From: an uncultured bacterium
Lineage (GTDB): Bacteria > Actinomycetota > Coriobacteriia > Coriobacteriales > Coriobacteriaceae
Reading direction: 5' to 3'
Assembly: GCA_905216145.1 (NCBI GenBank)
Contig: CAJMST010000022.1
Location: 1-32,736, forward strand
DNA: 32,736 nucleotides
Under the pieces are notes generated by a model, which saw only the letters and a program-made list of their open reading frames with translations, had not been told where the DNA came from and made no database searches. Every line of letters starts with the position of its first letter. Within the stretch, counting starts at the first letter, position 1. A program made the translations under genes and the position numbers. Shown in pieces: positions 25,971-32,429 of this stretch.

Positions 25971-25996
25971 AGATGCATATATAAGATGCATATATA
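25971..25996. repeat. Perfect tandem 13-mer in the transporter promoter region
   Basis: AGATGCATATATA occurs twice in direct succession (25971-25983 and 25984-25996), about 70 bases upstream of the binding-protein start. Each unit contains the self-complementary ATGCAT. On the minus strand the AT-rich tract could include a -10 element, but no -35 is convincing. It looks like a paired binding site for a regulator of the amino-acid transporter; ArgR-type boxes are one possibility, unproven. Confidence 0.6.
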
Positions 25997-26022
25997 CAAA
26001 TTAACGAACTGAAAACGATTAG

Positions 26023-26078
26023 TAGCCGTTGGGGACGTTCTTAAACGACCAGTCAAACAAGAACGTCCCCGATGGCTA
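26023..26078. repeat. Long hairpin with GGGGACGTTCTT arms
   Basis: TAGCC-GTT-GGGGACGTTCTT (26023-26042) pairs with AAGAACGTCCCC-GAT-GGCTA (26059-26078); 17 of 20 positions match around a 16-base loop. It sits in the intergenic region between the transporter promoter and repeat copy 3. There is no T-run, so termination is unlikely; it resembles REP-like or Y1-transposase-mobilised hairpins. Confidence 0.6.
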
Positions 26079-26128
26079 CACCCGATGACTACTTGACAGA
26101 AGCGGCGACATCGATGATCTGGCAATGC

Positions 26129-26276
26129 CAGCGAGCGCCACTCAGAGCGAACAAGTTGGCATGAAAAAGGCAAAGCATAGACCTTCTGGTCATGCCGTGC
26201 CTTTTGAATGACAAATTGTCGCTCTGGGTGGCGCGCAGCGTCGACCGGTTCGCCGTTCGTCAGAACGGCGGAACAC
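26129..26276 (-). repeat. Structured 3'-end repeat, copy 3 (after the epimerase)
   Basis: Same order as copies 1 and 2: a stop-adjacent hairpin (plus 26247-26274, GTCA loop, one wobble), the conserved linker, then the long hairpin. The outer stem CTCAGAGCGA pairs with TCGCTCTGGG, one wobble. The inner stem (GGCAAAGCAT with ATGCCGTGCC) has two adjacent mismatches, so this copy's terminator is weakened. The left boundary matches copy 2. Confidence 0.8.
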
Positions 26277-27170
26277 CTAAAGCAGCGTAACCTCGAAGGT
26301 ACGCTTGTCGGTAGCGCCGGGGGCCAAGGTGATGGTGTTGACCTTGTGCTCAAAGACGTCGTCCTCGGTGTCCATGGTGGTGTGACCGGTCCAGGGCTCG
26401 AGCGCCACAAACGGAGCGTCGTTGGCGGCAGACCACACGCCAATGTACTTAAAGCCCTCAAAGTCGATCTTGACGCCGTGGCCCGACTTGCGGCCGCGCA
26501 GCGTGAGCGTGGAGCCCGGGGTATCGGTGAACATGATGGCGTCGTTATCGAAGCTGCGGTGCGTGATGGGCAGCACGTCCGAGTTGTCGGGAGCCTTGTA
26601 GCTACCCTCGAACGTCATAAGGCCATCGGGCGTGATGACGGGGGCCTCGTTAGTCCAAGCCTCGGTAAACGCCAGCTCGTAATCCTCGAACGCCTCGTCC
26701 TCGGCGCCGGGGGCGGGCACGTTAAATGCGGGGTGGCCGCCCACCGAGAACGGCAGGTCCACGTCGCCGGTGTTGGTGACGGCAAAGGTCTGCGTGAGGG
26801 TGGCGTCGCCGGTCAGGGCATAGGTCATGTTGAGCTTAAAGTGGAACGGGAACGCCTTGAGCGACTCGGGCGTGTCGGTGAGCTCGTAGGTAACGGACGA
26901 ACCATCCTCCGACACCTCGACGATCTTGTGCTCCACGATACGCGCGATGCCGTGGCGCGCCATCTCGCAGGTGCCGGCTGCAGACGTCGCCGTGTTGTTG
27001 CGCAGCGATCCCACGATGGGGAACAGGATAGGCGCGTGCTTGCCCCAAAAGGCCGGGTCGCCCTGCCACAGATACTCGTTGCCGTTGAGGGCAAGGCTCG
27101 TGAGCTGGGCACCCATGGAATCGATGGCCGCGGTGAGGCCGCCGCGCTTGATGGTAGTGACGGTGGACAT
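26277..27170 (-). CDS. Aldose 1-epimerase family protein (LacX-like)
   Basis: A galactose-mutarotase-fold protein of about 297 residues that would interconvert sugar anomers in the cytoplasm. The motif SVGGHPAFNVP contains the conserved catalytic-region histidine, and FVALEPWTGH contains the expected glutamate. The pattern is that of the LacX/YihR-like branch rather than true GalM, so the sugar is unknown. The start ATG at 27170 has GGAGG seven bases before it. It is the third gene on this strand after the fusion protein and the unknown membrane protein, and ends flush with repeat copy 3. Confidence 0.88.
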   Translation of the reverse strand: MSTVTTIKRGGLTAAIDSMGAQLTSLALNGNEYLWQGDPAFWGKHAPILFPIVGSLRNNTATSAAGTCEMARHGIARIVEHKIVEVSEDGSSVTYELTDTPESLKAFPFHFKLNMTYALTGDATLTQTFAVTNTGDVDLPFSVGGHPAFNVPAPGAEDEAFEDYELAFTEAWTNEAPVITPDGLMTFEGSYKAPDNSDVLPITHRSFDNDAIMFTDTPGSTLTLRGRKSGHGVKIDFEGFKYIGVWSAANDAPFVALEPWTGHTTMDTEDDVFEHKVNTITLAPGATDKRTFEVTLL

Positions 27171-27249
27171 GCTACTTCCTCCAATGGTAAACAACGGTGT
27201 CGAGGGCTATTGTCCCACTCTTGGCGGCGGGGTTGAGCGGCGGACGCAG

Positions 27250-28116
27250 TTATTGAGCAATAGCGTAAAGGTCAAACCCGCCCTGCGGCGTGCTGTCGAC
27301 CGTATCGGGCGCCTGCGAGTTAAAGCTCACGGGAACCATGCGCTTTGAGGCGCGGAAGCGCGTGCCGTCGGTGGCGACGGGCGGCTCGTCGACCGTGAGC
27401 TCGTAGTCGCCGGGCTTGAGCTCGATGCCGTCACCTTCGGAATTGACGTATTGATACTCGTCGATTGCTTGTCCCTTGAGCGTGCGGCCCACGATATGGA
27501 CGAGCATTTGGCTGTCGCCGCGCGCGGTATCCCACGTCGCGCCTTCCTTAACCTCGACTGACACATGCACCGAGCGCGTGCGGCTGAGCGATTGCTCGAC
27601 GGACATCTCGACCTTGGCGGCGTCTTGGCGCTGCTGCTCAACATGGCCCCAGATGCTGCCGATTGCCGAGCAGGCGATAACGCCGGCCATGAAGGCAATG
27701 AGGATGGGGCCGAGCGGAGAGCGGCGACCCGCGTCTTCCTCATGAGCCAGGTCGGGGCGATGCGTGGGCGCAGGCGCCTGAGCACCCTGCGCGGGCACGT
27801 CGAGAATGCTGAAAGATGCCGTACTGCCGGGGTCGATGGTGTGGCGCGGCTGCGGGGTCTTGGCCGGCGAGATGGACATGTCGGCTGGCTCACCCAGCGT
27901 GGCCGTGGCATCGGCCTTTGCCTCGTCGGCCTCGGCCTGAGCCCAGGCCTGTTCAAAAGTCAGGGGCTCGGCGGCATCGGAGGCGGCATCCGTCTCGACG
28001 GCATCGTTGCCGGTCTCGTCCTCGTCGCCCGACACGTCACGCGGCGCGGGCTCGTCCCACTCCTCGTCCGGAGCCTCACCCTCGCTATACCACCATTCAA
28101 AGTTATCGATATCCAT
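27250..28116 (-). CDS. Unknown single-pass membrane protein
   Basis: I do not recognise this 288-residue protein. The first 130 residues are acidic, rich in Asp, Glu, Ala and Pro, and probably disordered (WWYSEGEAPDEEWDEPAPRD near the N-terminus). One membrane segment follows at 134-157 (PLGPILIAFMAGVIACSAIG), then about 130 residues that should be outside the cell. These contain beta-strand-like stretches (VHVSVEVKEGATWDTARGD; GIELKPGDYELTVDEPP), which suggests an Ig-like or similar beta fold. The palindrome GGGGCGCCCC (28119-28128) overlaps the AAGGGG ribosome site and could mask it. No function is assigned. Confidence 0.75.
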   Translation of the reverse strand: MDIDNFEWWYSEGEAPDEEWDEPAPRDVSGDEDETGNDAVETDAASDAAEPLTFEQAWAQAEADEAKADATATLGEPADMSISPAKTPQPRHTIDPGSTASFSILDVPAQGAQAPAPTHRPDLAHEEDAGRRSPLGPILIAFMAGVIACSAIGSIWGHVEQQRQDAAKVEMSVEQSLSRTRSVHVSVEVKEGATWDTARGDSQMLVHIVGRTLKGQAIDEYQYVNSEGDGIELKPGDYELTVDEPPVATDGTRFRASKRMVPVSFNSQAPDTVDSTPQGGFDLYAIAQ

Positions 28117-28202
28117 ACGGGGCGCCCCTTAGGCCTCGCAAATAAACACTCGCTAGTTTTATACCCCCAGACGACACCGAAGCTCACCCGCGCCGGACAC
28201 AA

Positions 28203-28267
28203 AAACCGTCACAACATTCGACGCTTTTCCTCGATTTCGAGATTTTCATCGAATGTTGTGATGGTTT
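28203..28267 (-). terminator. Long hairpin after the LpdD-IDI fusion gene
   Basis: 19-base arms AAACCGTCACAACATTCGA (28203-28221) and TCGAATGTTGTGATGGTTT (28249-28267) match at 18 of 19 positions, around a 27-base loop that itself holds the palindrome CTCGATTTCGAG (28230-28241). On the minus strand the hairpin ends in GGTTTTTG, so it could terminate the fusion-gene transcript. The length and symmetry are more like a dispersed repeat serving as a terminator. Confidence 0.65.
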
Positions 28268-28292
28268 GGATGCGACAAAGGGACTGTCTTTT

Positions 28293-29240
28293 TTACATAG
28301 CGAGGACCGTACGGATGGATGGGTCGCTGAGGGCCTCGCGGAGCCAGGGGGCCAGCCGCTCGGGATGACCCTGCAGGTAGCCGTCGAGCTCGGACGGGGC
28401 CACGCGGCGCACCTCCGAGATCTCCTCTTGGTTGATATGCAGCTCGCCCGGCTCAACATGGGCAAGGTAGACCTCGCACCACTCGCACTCGCAGCGGCCG
28501 TCGCCGTGATCCTCGCGGTACACCACGTGTCCGAGGTGCTCGAGCTGATCGGGCTCGCGCGTAATGCCGAGCTCTTCGTTGATGCGGCGCGCCGCGGCGG
28601 CCGCGACGTCTTCCCCGGGGAACGGATGGCCGGCACAGCTATCGGCCAGCACCCCGCCCCACAGTCGCTTGAGCGGACTGCGGCGACAGAGCAGCAGGCG
28701 CGCGTCTTCGCCCCGGCCCTCGACCAAAAGCGTCAGAAATGCTTGATGCAAAATGCCCTCGCCGGTATGGGCCTCAATGCGGTCGACGGGGCCAAGCGCC
28801 TCGCCGGTCGCGGCATCGACCCCCACAACCTCGGCGCCTGCGCCGCCCTCATCCCAGCCGGCGCGCAGGATGCGCGCGGCGGCCTCCTCGAGCGCGGCGA
28901 TGAGCTCCTTGGTGGTGTCGAGCACGCGCTGCAGGTCGTCCCCGCTCGCCTGCTCAACATGAAAACCGGTGCTTGCAACGACCGGCACGCCAAAGCGCGT
29001 GGCCAGCGCCGCCGCGATATCGTGCGCCGGGATCTCGTCTCGATGGCACGGAACGGCCAGGATGCTCACCGTTGCCGTACGGCCGGGCTCGGGGCGCGGA
29101 ATGGCCTGCGCCGTGGCGCCCAGGTGCGCAAACTCCGGCGAGCAGGCGTACACCGCCATGCCTCGCGGCGTCACCGTCAGCTGGGCCTCGAGCGCAAACT
29201 TGCCCTCGCCCACTGCAACCTTTGTCGTGTGCATACCCAT
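28293..29240 (-). CDS. LpdD-like domain fused to a type-1 isopentenyl-diphosphate isomerase-like Nudix domain
   Basis: 315 residues, two parts. Residues 1-120 resemble small LpdD-type proteins linked to UbiD/prenyl-FMN decarboxylases (AHLG at 38-41, CHRDEI at 65-70, GFHVEQAS at 92-99); I judge this from memory. Residues 150-315 are IDI-1-like Nudix. Against E. coli Idi, the metal ligands His25, His32, His69, Glu114 and Glu116 match His158, His165, His205, Glu251 and Glu253; Tyr104 matches Tyr241 and Trp161 matches Trp299. The catalytic Cys67, however, aligns with Ala203, next to Cys202 (DSCAGHP). It may make or handle dimethylallyl-PP, or be a Nudix hydrolase like YfcD. The ATG at 29240 has GGAG upstream; the frame opens 58 codons earlier. 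Confidence 0.75.
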   Translation of the reverse strand: MGMHTTKVAVGEGKFALEAQLTVTPRGMAVYACSPEFAHLGATAQAIPRPEPGRTATVSILAVPCHRDEIPAHDIAAALATRFGVPVVASTGFHVEQASGDDLQRVLDTTKELIAALEEAAARILRAGWDEGGAGAEVVGVDAATGEALGPVDRIEAHTGEGILHQAFLTLLVEGRGEDARLLLCRRSPLKRLWGGVLADSCAGHPFPGEDVAAAAARRINEELGITREPDQLEHLGHVVYREDHGDGRCECEWCEVYLAHVEPGELHINQEEISEVRRVAPSELDGYLQGHPERLAPWLREALSDPSIRTVLAM

Positions 29241-29280
29241 GGGATCTCCTGCCGCCCGCGATGTACCTGAGACCATCTTC

Positions 29281-29342
29281 GCCTGTATTGCGACTATACA
29301 GGCAAGCCCTCCATGTGACAAAGGGACTGCCCCTTTGTCACA
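29281..29342. promoter_or_regulatory. Divergent control region with promoter and palindromes
   Basis: On the minus strand TTGTCA (-35, plus 29316-29321) and TATAGT (-10, plus 29293-29298) have an ideal 17-bp spacer and point at the fusion gene. The -35 lies inside a perfect 12-bp palindrome, TGTGACAAAGGG (29314-29325) with CCCTTTGTCACA (29331-29342). The -10 lies in a second hairpin, GCCTGTAT (29281-29288) with ATACAGGC (29296-29303). Protein binding or cruciform formation here would control the promoter. GACAAAGGGACTG recurs at 28274-28286 on the other side of the gene. Confidence 0.65.
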
Positions 29343-29358
29343 TTCTGTTAGAGTTGCA

Positions 29359-29371
29359 GGGATTGAATCCC
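29359..29371 (+). promoter_or_regulatory. Possible operator before the MFS gene
   Basis: GGGATT-G-AATCCC is a perfect 13-base palindrome 30 bases upstream of the MFS start. It may be an operator for the exporter gene. No clear -35/-10 pair for the plus strand could be placed. Confidence 0.35.
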
Positions 29372-29401
29372 GCTTATTCATGCGACATTGGAGTGACAAC
29401 C

Positions 29402-30643
29402 TTGACCGCCGCAACCACGCCTAAAAGTAAGCCAACCGCCGCCGCGCTCTCCCCCGCGCGCACCAAGCTCTGCCTGGCGCTGCTCGTGCTGTTGGGATTC
29501 TCGCTCGGCTGCTCCGAGTTCGTGGTCATCGGCATCGAAAGCGACTTGGCAACGGAACTCGGCATATCACTTGCCACTGCGGGTCAGCTCATCAGCGTGT
29601 TTGCGCTCGTCTACGCTATCGCCACGCCGGTGCTTGCGCTCAGCACGGGGCGTTTTCGCCGCTACCAGCTGCTCGTGTGCTATAGCGTCGTCTTTGTGCT
29701 CGGCAACCTGGTCATGGCGTTGGCTCCCAACTTCCAGGTGCTGTTTATCTCACGCATTGTCCTGGGCTCTGTCTCGGGTGCGCTGCTCGCCGTGGGCGTG
29801 ACGTACATCCCTGAGCTGCTATCCCCGCAGCAAACCTCACTTGCCATCTCGGTCGTGTACGGCGCGTTTTCCGTGGCGATGGTCTTTGTGACCTCGATTG
29901 GCAAGTTTGTGGCCGACACACTCGATTGGCACGTGGCCATGTACGGCACGCTGACCTTTGCCGTTTTGATCTGTAGCGCGCTCGTGGCGTTTATGCCTCG
30001 CGCCGGGCAGACCGATGAGCCCGCCACCTTCCGCGAGCAGGCGGGGCTACTACGCGAGCCGAGTATCATCACCGGCATGCTCATCTTCTTGTTTGGCGTG
30101 GGCTCGGTCTACGTATTCTACGGCTACGTGACGCCTTATCTGGAGCAGATGCTGGGCATGGATACCGTTCAGGCGAGCACCACACTTATGGCCTATGGCG
30201 TGTTCTGCCTGATCTCGAACATCCTGGGCGGATGGATCGATGCGCGTTTTGGCATGAAGGCGCTGCTGGTTACGTTTGTGCTGCAGGCGGCGGCACTGCT
30301 CGGGCTGTTTGCCGTGGGCGCCGCCATGCCGCTCGCGCTGGTCTTTGTCTTTAGCCTGGCGATGCTCATGTACCTGTTCTCGGTCTCATGCATCACGCAC
30401 TTTATGGACGTGGCACGCAGCCGCCATCCCAAGTCGATGGTACTCGCAAGTTCGGTTGAGCCCATGGCGTTTAACGTCGGCATCTCGTTTGGCACCGCAG
30501 TGGGCGGCGCCGTGGTAAGCAGCATTGGCATTGCGTACGTGGGTGCAGTGGGCGCCGCGTTCTCGCTTGTGGCCTGGGCGCTCACGCTGGTGACGATTAA
30601 GTTGGCTCGTTGGGAGCGCAAGCGGGCGAGGGCGCAAGCGTAG
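29402..30643 (+). CDS. MFS transporter (DHA1/sugar-efflux type)
   Basis: A 413-residue major facilitator with 12 predicted membrane helices; family members export drugs, sugars or arabinose-like compounds by proton antiport. Typical segments are LGFSLGCSEFVVIGIESDLA (helix 1, Glu in SEF), LALSTGRFRRYQLL (the loop 2-3 motif, in variant form) and RIVLGSVSGALLAVGVTYIPEL (helix 4). The long frame upstream is antisense to the fusion gene, so I chose the TTG at 29402 with GGAG eight bases before it; the GTG three codons earlier is an alternative. The substrate is unknown. It is followed after 57 bases by the phosphatase gene. Confidence 0.88.
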   Translation: MTAATTPKSKPTAAALSPARTKLCLALLVLLGFSLGCSEFVVIGIESDLATELGISLATAGQLISVFALVYAIATPVLALSTGRFRRYQLLVCYSVVFVLGNLVMALAPNFQVLFISRIVLGSVSGALLAVGVTYIPELLSPQQTSLAISVVYGAFSVAMVFVTSIGKFVADTLDWHVAMYGTLTFAVLICSALVAFMPRAGQTDEPATFREQAGLLREPSIITGMLIFLFGVGSVYVFYGYVTPYLEQMLGMDTVQASTTLMAYGVFCLISNILGGWIDARFGMKALLVTFVLQAAALLGLFAVGAAMPLALVFVFSLAMLMYLFSVSCITHFMDVARSRHPKSMVLASSVEPMAFNVGISFGTAVGGAVVSSIGIAYVGAVGAAFSLVAWALTLVTIKLARWERKRARAQA

Positions 30644-30700
30644 GCGTAGGCGTAGATGCGATACTCGAGCTCGATGATGGCGATCGAAAGGAAACCGCAT

Positions 30701-31147
30701 ATGCAACGTGTACTGTTTATCTGCCATGGGAACATCTGCCGCTCGACGATGGCCGAGTCGGTGTTTACCGAGCTGGTGCGCCGCGCCGGGCGTGTGGGCG
30801 AGTTTGCCATCGATTCCGCAGCGACCTCAACCGAGGAGATCGGCAACCCGCCGCATCACGGTACCGTTGCCAAGCTACGCGAGGTTGGGATTCCCGTCGT
30901 CGCACATCGTGCACGTCAGGTGCGTCGCGCAGAGTATGGCGACTGGGACCACATTGTCTATATGGACGACGAGAACGCCCGCGGCCTGTACCGAATTTTT
31001 GGGAAGGACCCCGATGGCAAGATTACGCGCTTGCTCGATTGGACCGATCGCCCCGGCGACGTGGCCGACCCCTGGTACACCGGCAATTTCGATGCCACCT
31101 ACCGCGACGTGCTCGACGGTTGCACCGCCATGCTCGAGCAACTGTAG
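30701..31147 (+). CDS. Low-molecular-weight protein-tyrosine-phosphatase
   Basis: A cytosolic phosphatase of 148 residues. The P-loop is CHGNICRS (nucleophile Cys8, Arg14), and the general acid is Asp123 in DVADPWYTGNF. The length is standard for the family. In bacteria such enzymes often act on tyrosine kinases of polysaccharide synthesis or on stress-response proteins; none is encoded nearby. The ATG at 30701 with AAAGGA nine bases upstream is preferred over earlier in-frame ATGs at 30656 and 30674-30677. Probably co-transcribed with the MFS gene. Confidence 0.92.
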   Translation: MQRVLFICHGNICRSTMAESVFTELVRRAGRVGEFAIDSAATSTEEIGNPPHHGTVAKLREVGIPVVAHRARQVRRAEYGDWDHIVYMDDENARGLYRIFGKDPDGKITRLLDWTDRPGDVADPWYTGNFDATYRDVLDGCTAMLEQL

Positions 31148-31184
31148 GCAAGCGAGGTCGCGGGCCACGCCTTCGGCGCGAAAC

Positions 31185-31277
31185 GAGCATTGATAGTCTC
31201 CCACATGAAAAATGAGCGTTGATTTTCTCCCACTTTGAGCATTCAAGTGCGCTCTAAACGGAAGAAAATCCACGCTC
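31185..31277 (-). repeat. Direct and inverted repeats downstream of the TIGR04076 gene
   Basis: GAGCATTGATAGTCTCCCAC (31185) recurs as GAGCGTTGATTTTCTCCCAC (31214), 29 bases on. The second unit is also the inverted partner of GGAAGAAAATCCACGCTC (31260-31277), matching 16 of 18. On the minus strand the long-loop hairpin runs into ATTTTTC, so it can end the pyridoxal kinase-TIGR04076 transcript. The duplicated unit suggests a dispersed repeat family. Confidence 0.6.
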
Positions 31278-31279
31278 GA

Positions 31280-31612
31280 CTATTCGTCGACGATCTCGGC
31301 AAGCCAGACGTTCAGCGTATCGACCTCGGGACAGCAGAACTTTGCCGTACCGGGCTCGTTGCCAGGCACGGTTCCGCCATAGCGCAGGATATCGATATAG
31401 GGAAAGCCCACGTGGCAGGCCATGGCACACATCTTGCCGCGGTCGCGGTCAAAGTCAAAGACGTCACCCGGCTTGTGACCATGATGGCAGCGGCACGTCC
31501 CCAGCTGGTCCACGCAGCTAATGCGGATACGCGGACGCTTGCCGCGCGGAGCGCCGAGCGGTTTGCTCTCGCCCGAAGGCTCGGCGGAGCCGCTCTCGGC
31601 CGCGTTACTCAT
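31280..31612 (-). CDS. TIGR04076 family protein
   Basis: A small protein of about 110 residues with the pattern of the TIGR04076 family, whose function is unknown. The Cys/His-rich core has CRCHHGHKPGDVFDF, then MCAMACHVGFPYIDILRYGG, then KFCCPEVDTLNVWLAEI. Several Cys and His residues could bind a metal. The first 25 residues are Ser/Glu/Pro-rich and probably disordered. Its ATG overlaps the stop of the pyridoxal kinase gene (ATGAGTAA, 8 bases shared), so translation is coupled. The upstream TTG at 31618 is a less likely start. Confidence 0.75.
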   Translation of the reverse strand: MSNAAESGSAEPSGESKPLGAPRGKRPRIRISCVDQLGTCRCHHGHKPGDVFDFDRDRGKMCAMACHVGFPYIDILRYGGTVPGNEPGTAKFCCPEVDTLNVWLAEIVDE

Positions 31613-32429
31613 GGTCAATCACGTCCAGGCACGCCTCGATGGGAAGTCCGGCCGACTTGTCCTCCTGGCCGGCATTGCGCTCGATAAGCTCGGCCACCAC
31701 GCGCATGGCGTCGGCCGTCGCACGCTGCAGGCTCCAACCGGCCATAACGCGGCCCACAAGCACCGCCGAGAACGTGTCGCCCGTGCCGGGGAAATAGACC
31801 GGGATCAGCTCGAAGGGAATCGTGAAGTACTCCCCCGCCACATGGTCATAGCCGATAACGGAATTCTGCCCATCTACCACAGCGCTCGTAACGACCACCG
31901 ACTTGGCGCCCAGCGCGCGCACGGCGTCCACAAGGGCGCGGGCCTCATCGGGCGTAATTTGCTCGGCGATAGGCCTATCGGCAAGCAGGCACGCCTCGGT
32001 ATAGTTGGGCACCGCGTAGTCTGCGCACTCCAGCAGGTGCCGCATAAGGCCAATCGTGGACTCGGGCACGCCCGCATAGAGCTTGCCGTTGTCGCCCATG
32101 ATGGGGTCAACGAACACCTTGGTGCCCTTTTGCGCGCGGCGGTGGCAAAAGTCCGAGATAATGCGCGTCTCTTCCTCGGTCACGATAAAGCCGGTCGAGA
32201 TGGCGTCGAACTCAAAGCCGAGCTCCTCCCAGATAGCGAGGCTTTGGCGCACGTACTCCGTGGTGTCGTGGATGTAGAACTTGGGGTAGTTGAGCGTATC
32301 GGAAACGAGGGCCGTCGGCAGGTTGTGAATGCGATAGCCCATGTGCGACAGCACCGGCAGCATGGCGGAAAGCGCGACCTTGCCGTAACCGCACATATCG
32401 TTGATCAGCAGCAGCTGAGTATTCTTCAT
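31605..32429 (-). CDS. Pyridoxal/pyridoxamine kinase
   Basis: A ribokinase-superfamily enzyme that phosphorylates vitamin B6 vitamers to the active cofactor. 274 residues. The family motifs are VFVDPIMGDNGKLY (105-118) and the anion-hole and catalytic loop YFPGTGDTFSAVLVG with Asp218 as base. The N-terminal LLINDMCGYGKVALSAMLPV replaces the more usual SHVAYGHVGN pattern, as in the PdxK-like kinases of clostridia and actinobacteria. AAGGGGG lies six bases before the ATG. It is the first gene of a two-gene unit with the TIGR04076 protein. Confidence 0.9.
   Translation of the reverse strand: MKNTQLLLINDMCGYGKVALSAMLPVLSHMGYRIHNLPTALVSDTLNYPKFYIHDTTEYVRQSLAIWEELGFEFDAISTGFIVTEEETRIISDFCHRRAQKGTKVFVDPIMGDNGKLYAGVPESTIGLMRHLLECADYAVPNYTEACLLADRPIAEQITPDEARALVDAVRALGAKSVVVTSAVVDGQNSVIGYDHVAGEYFTIPFELIPVYFPGTGDTFSAVLVGRVMAGWSLQRATADAMRVVAELIERNAGQEDKSAGLPIEACLDVIDHE

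Noticed and set aside
25904..26461. Upstream extension of the binding-protein frame
   Set aside because: It would run through intergenic repeats and the epimerase end; the Tat/lipoprotein signal starts at 25903.
28973..29401. N-terminal extension of the MFS frame
   Set aside because: It is antisense to the fusion gene and crosses the promoter region; the family N-terminus starts after 29402.
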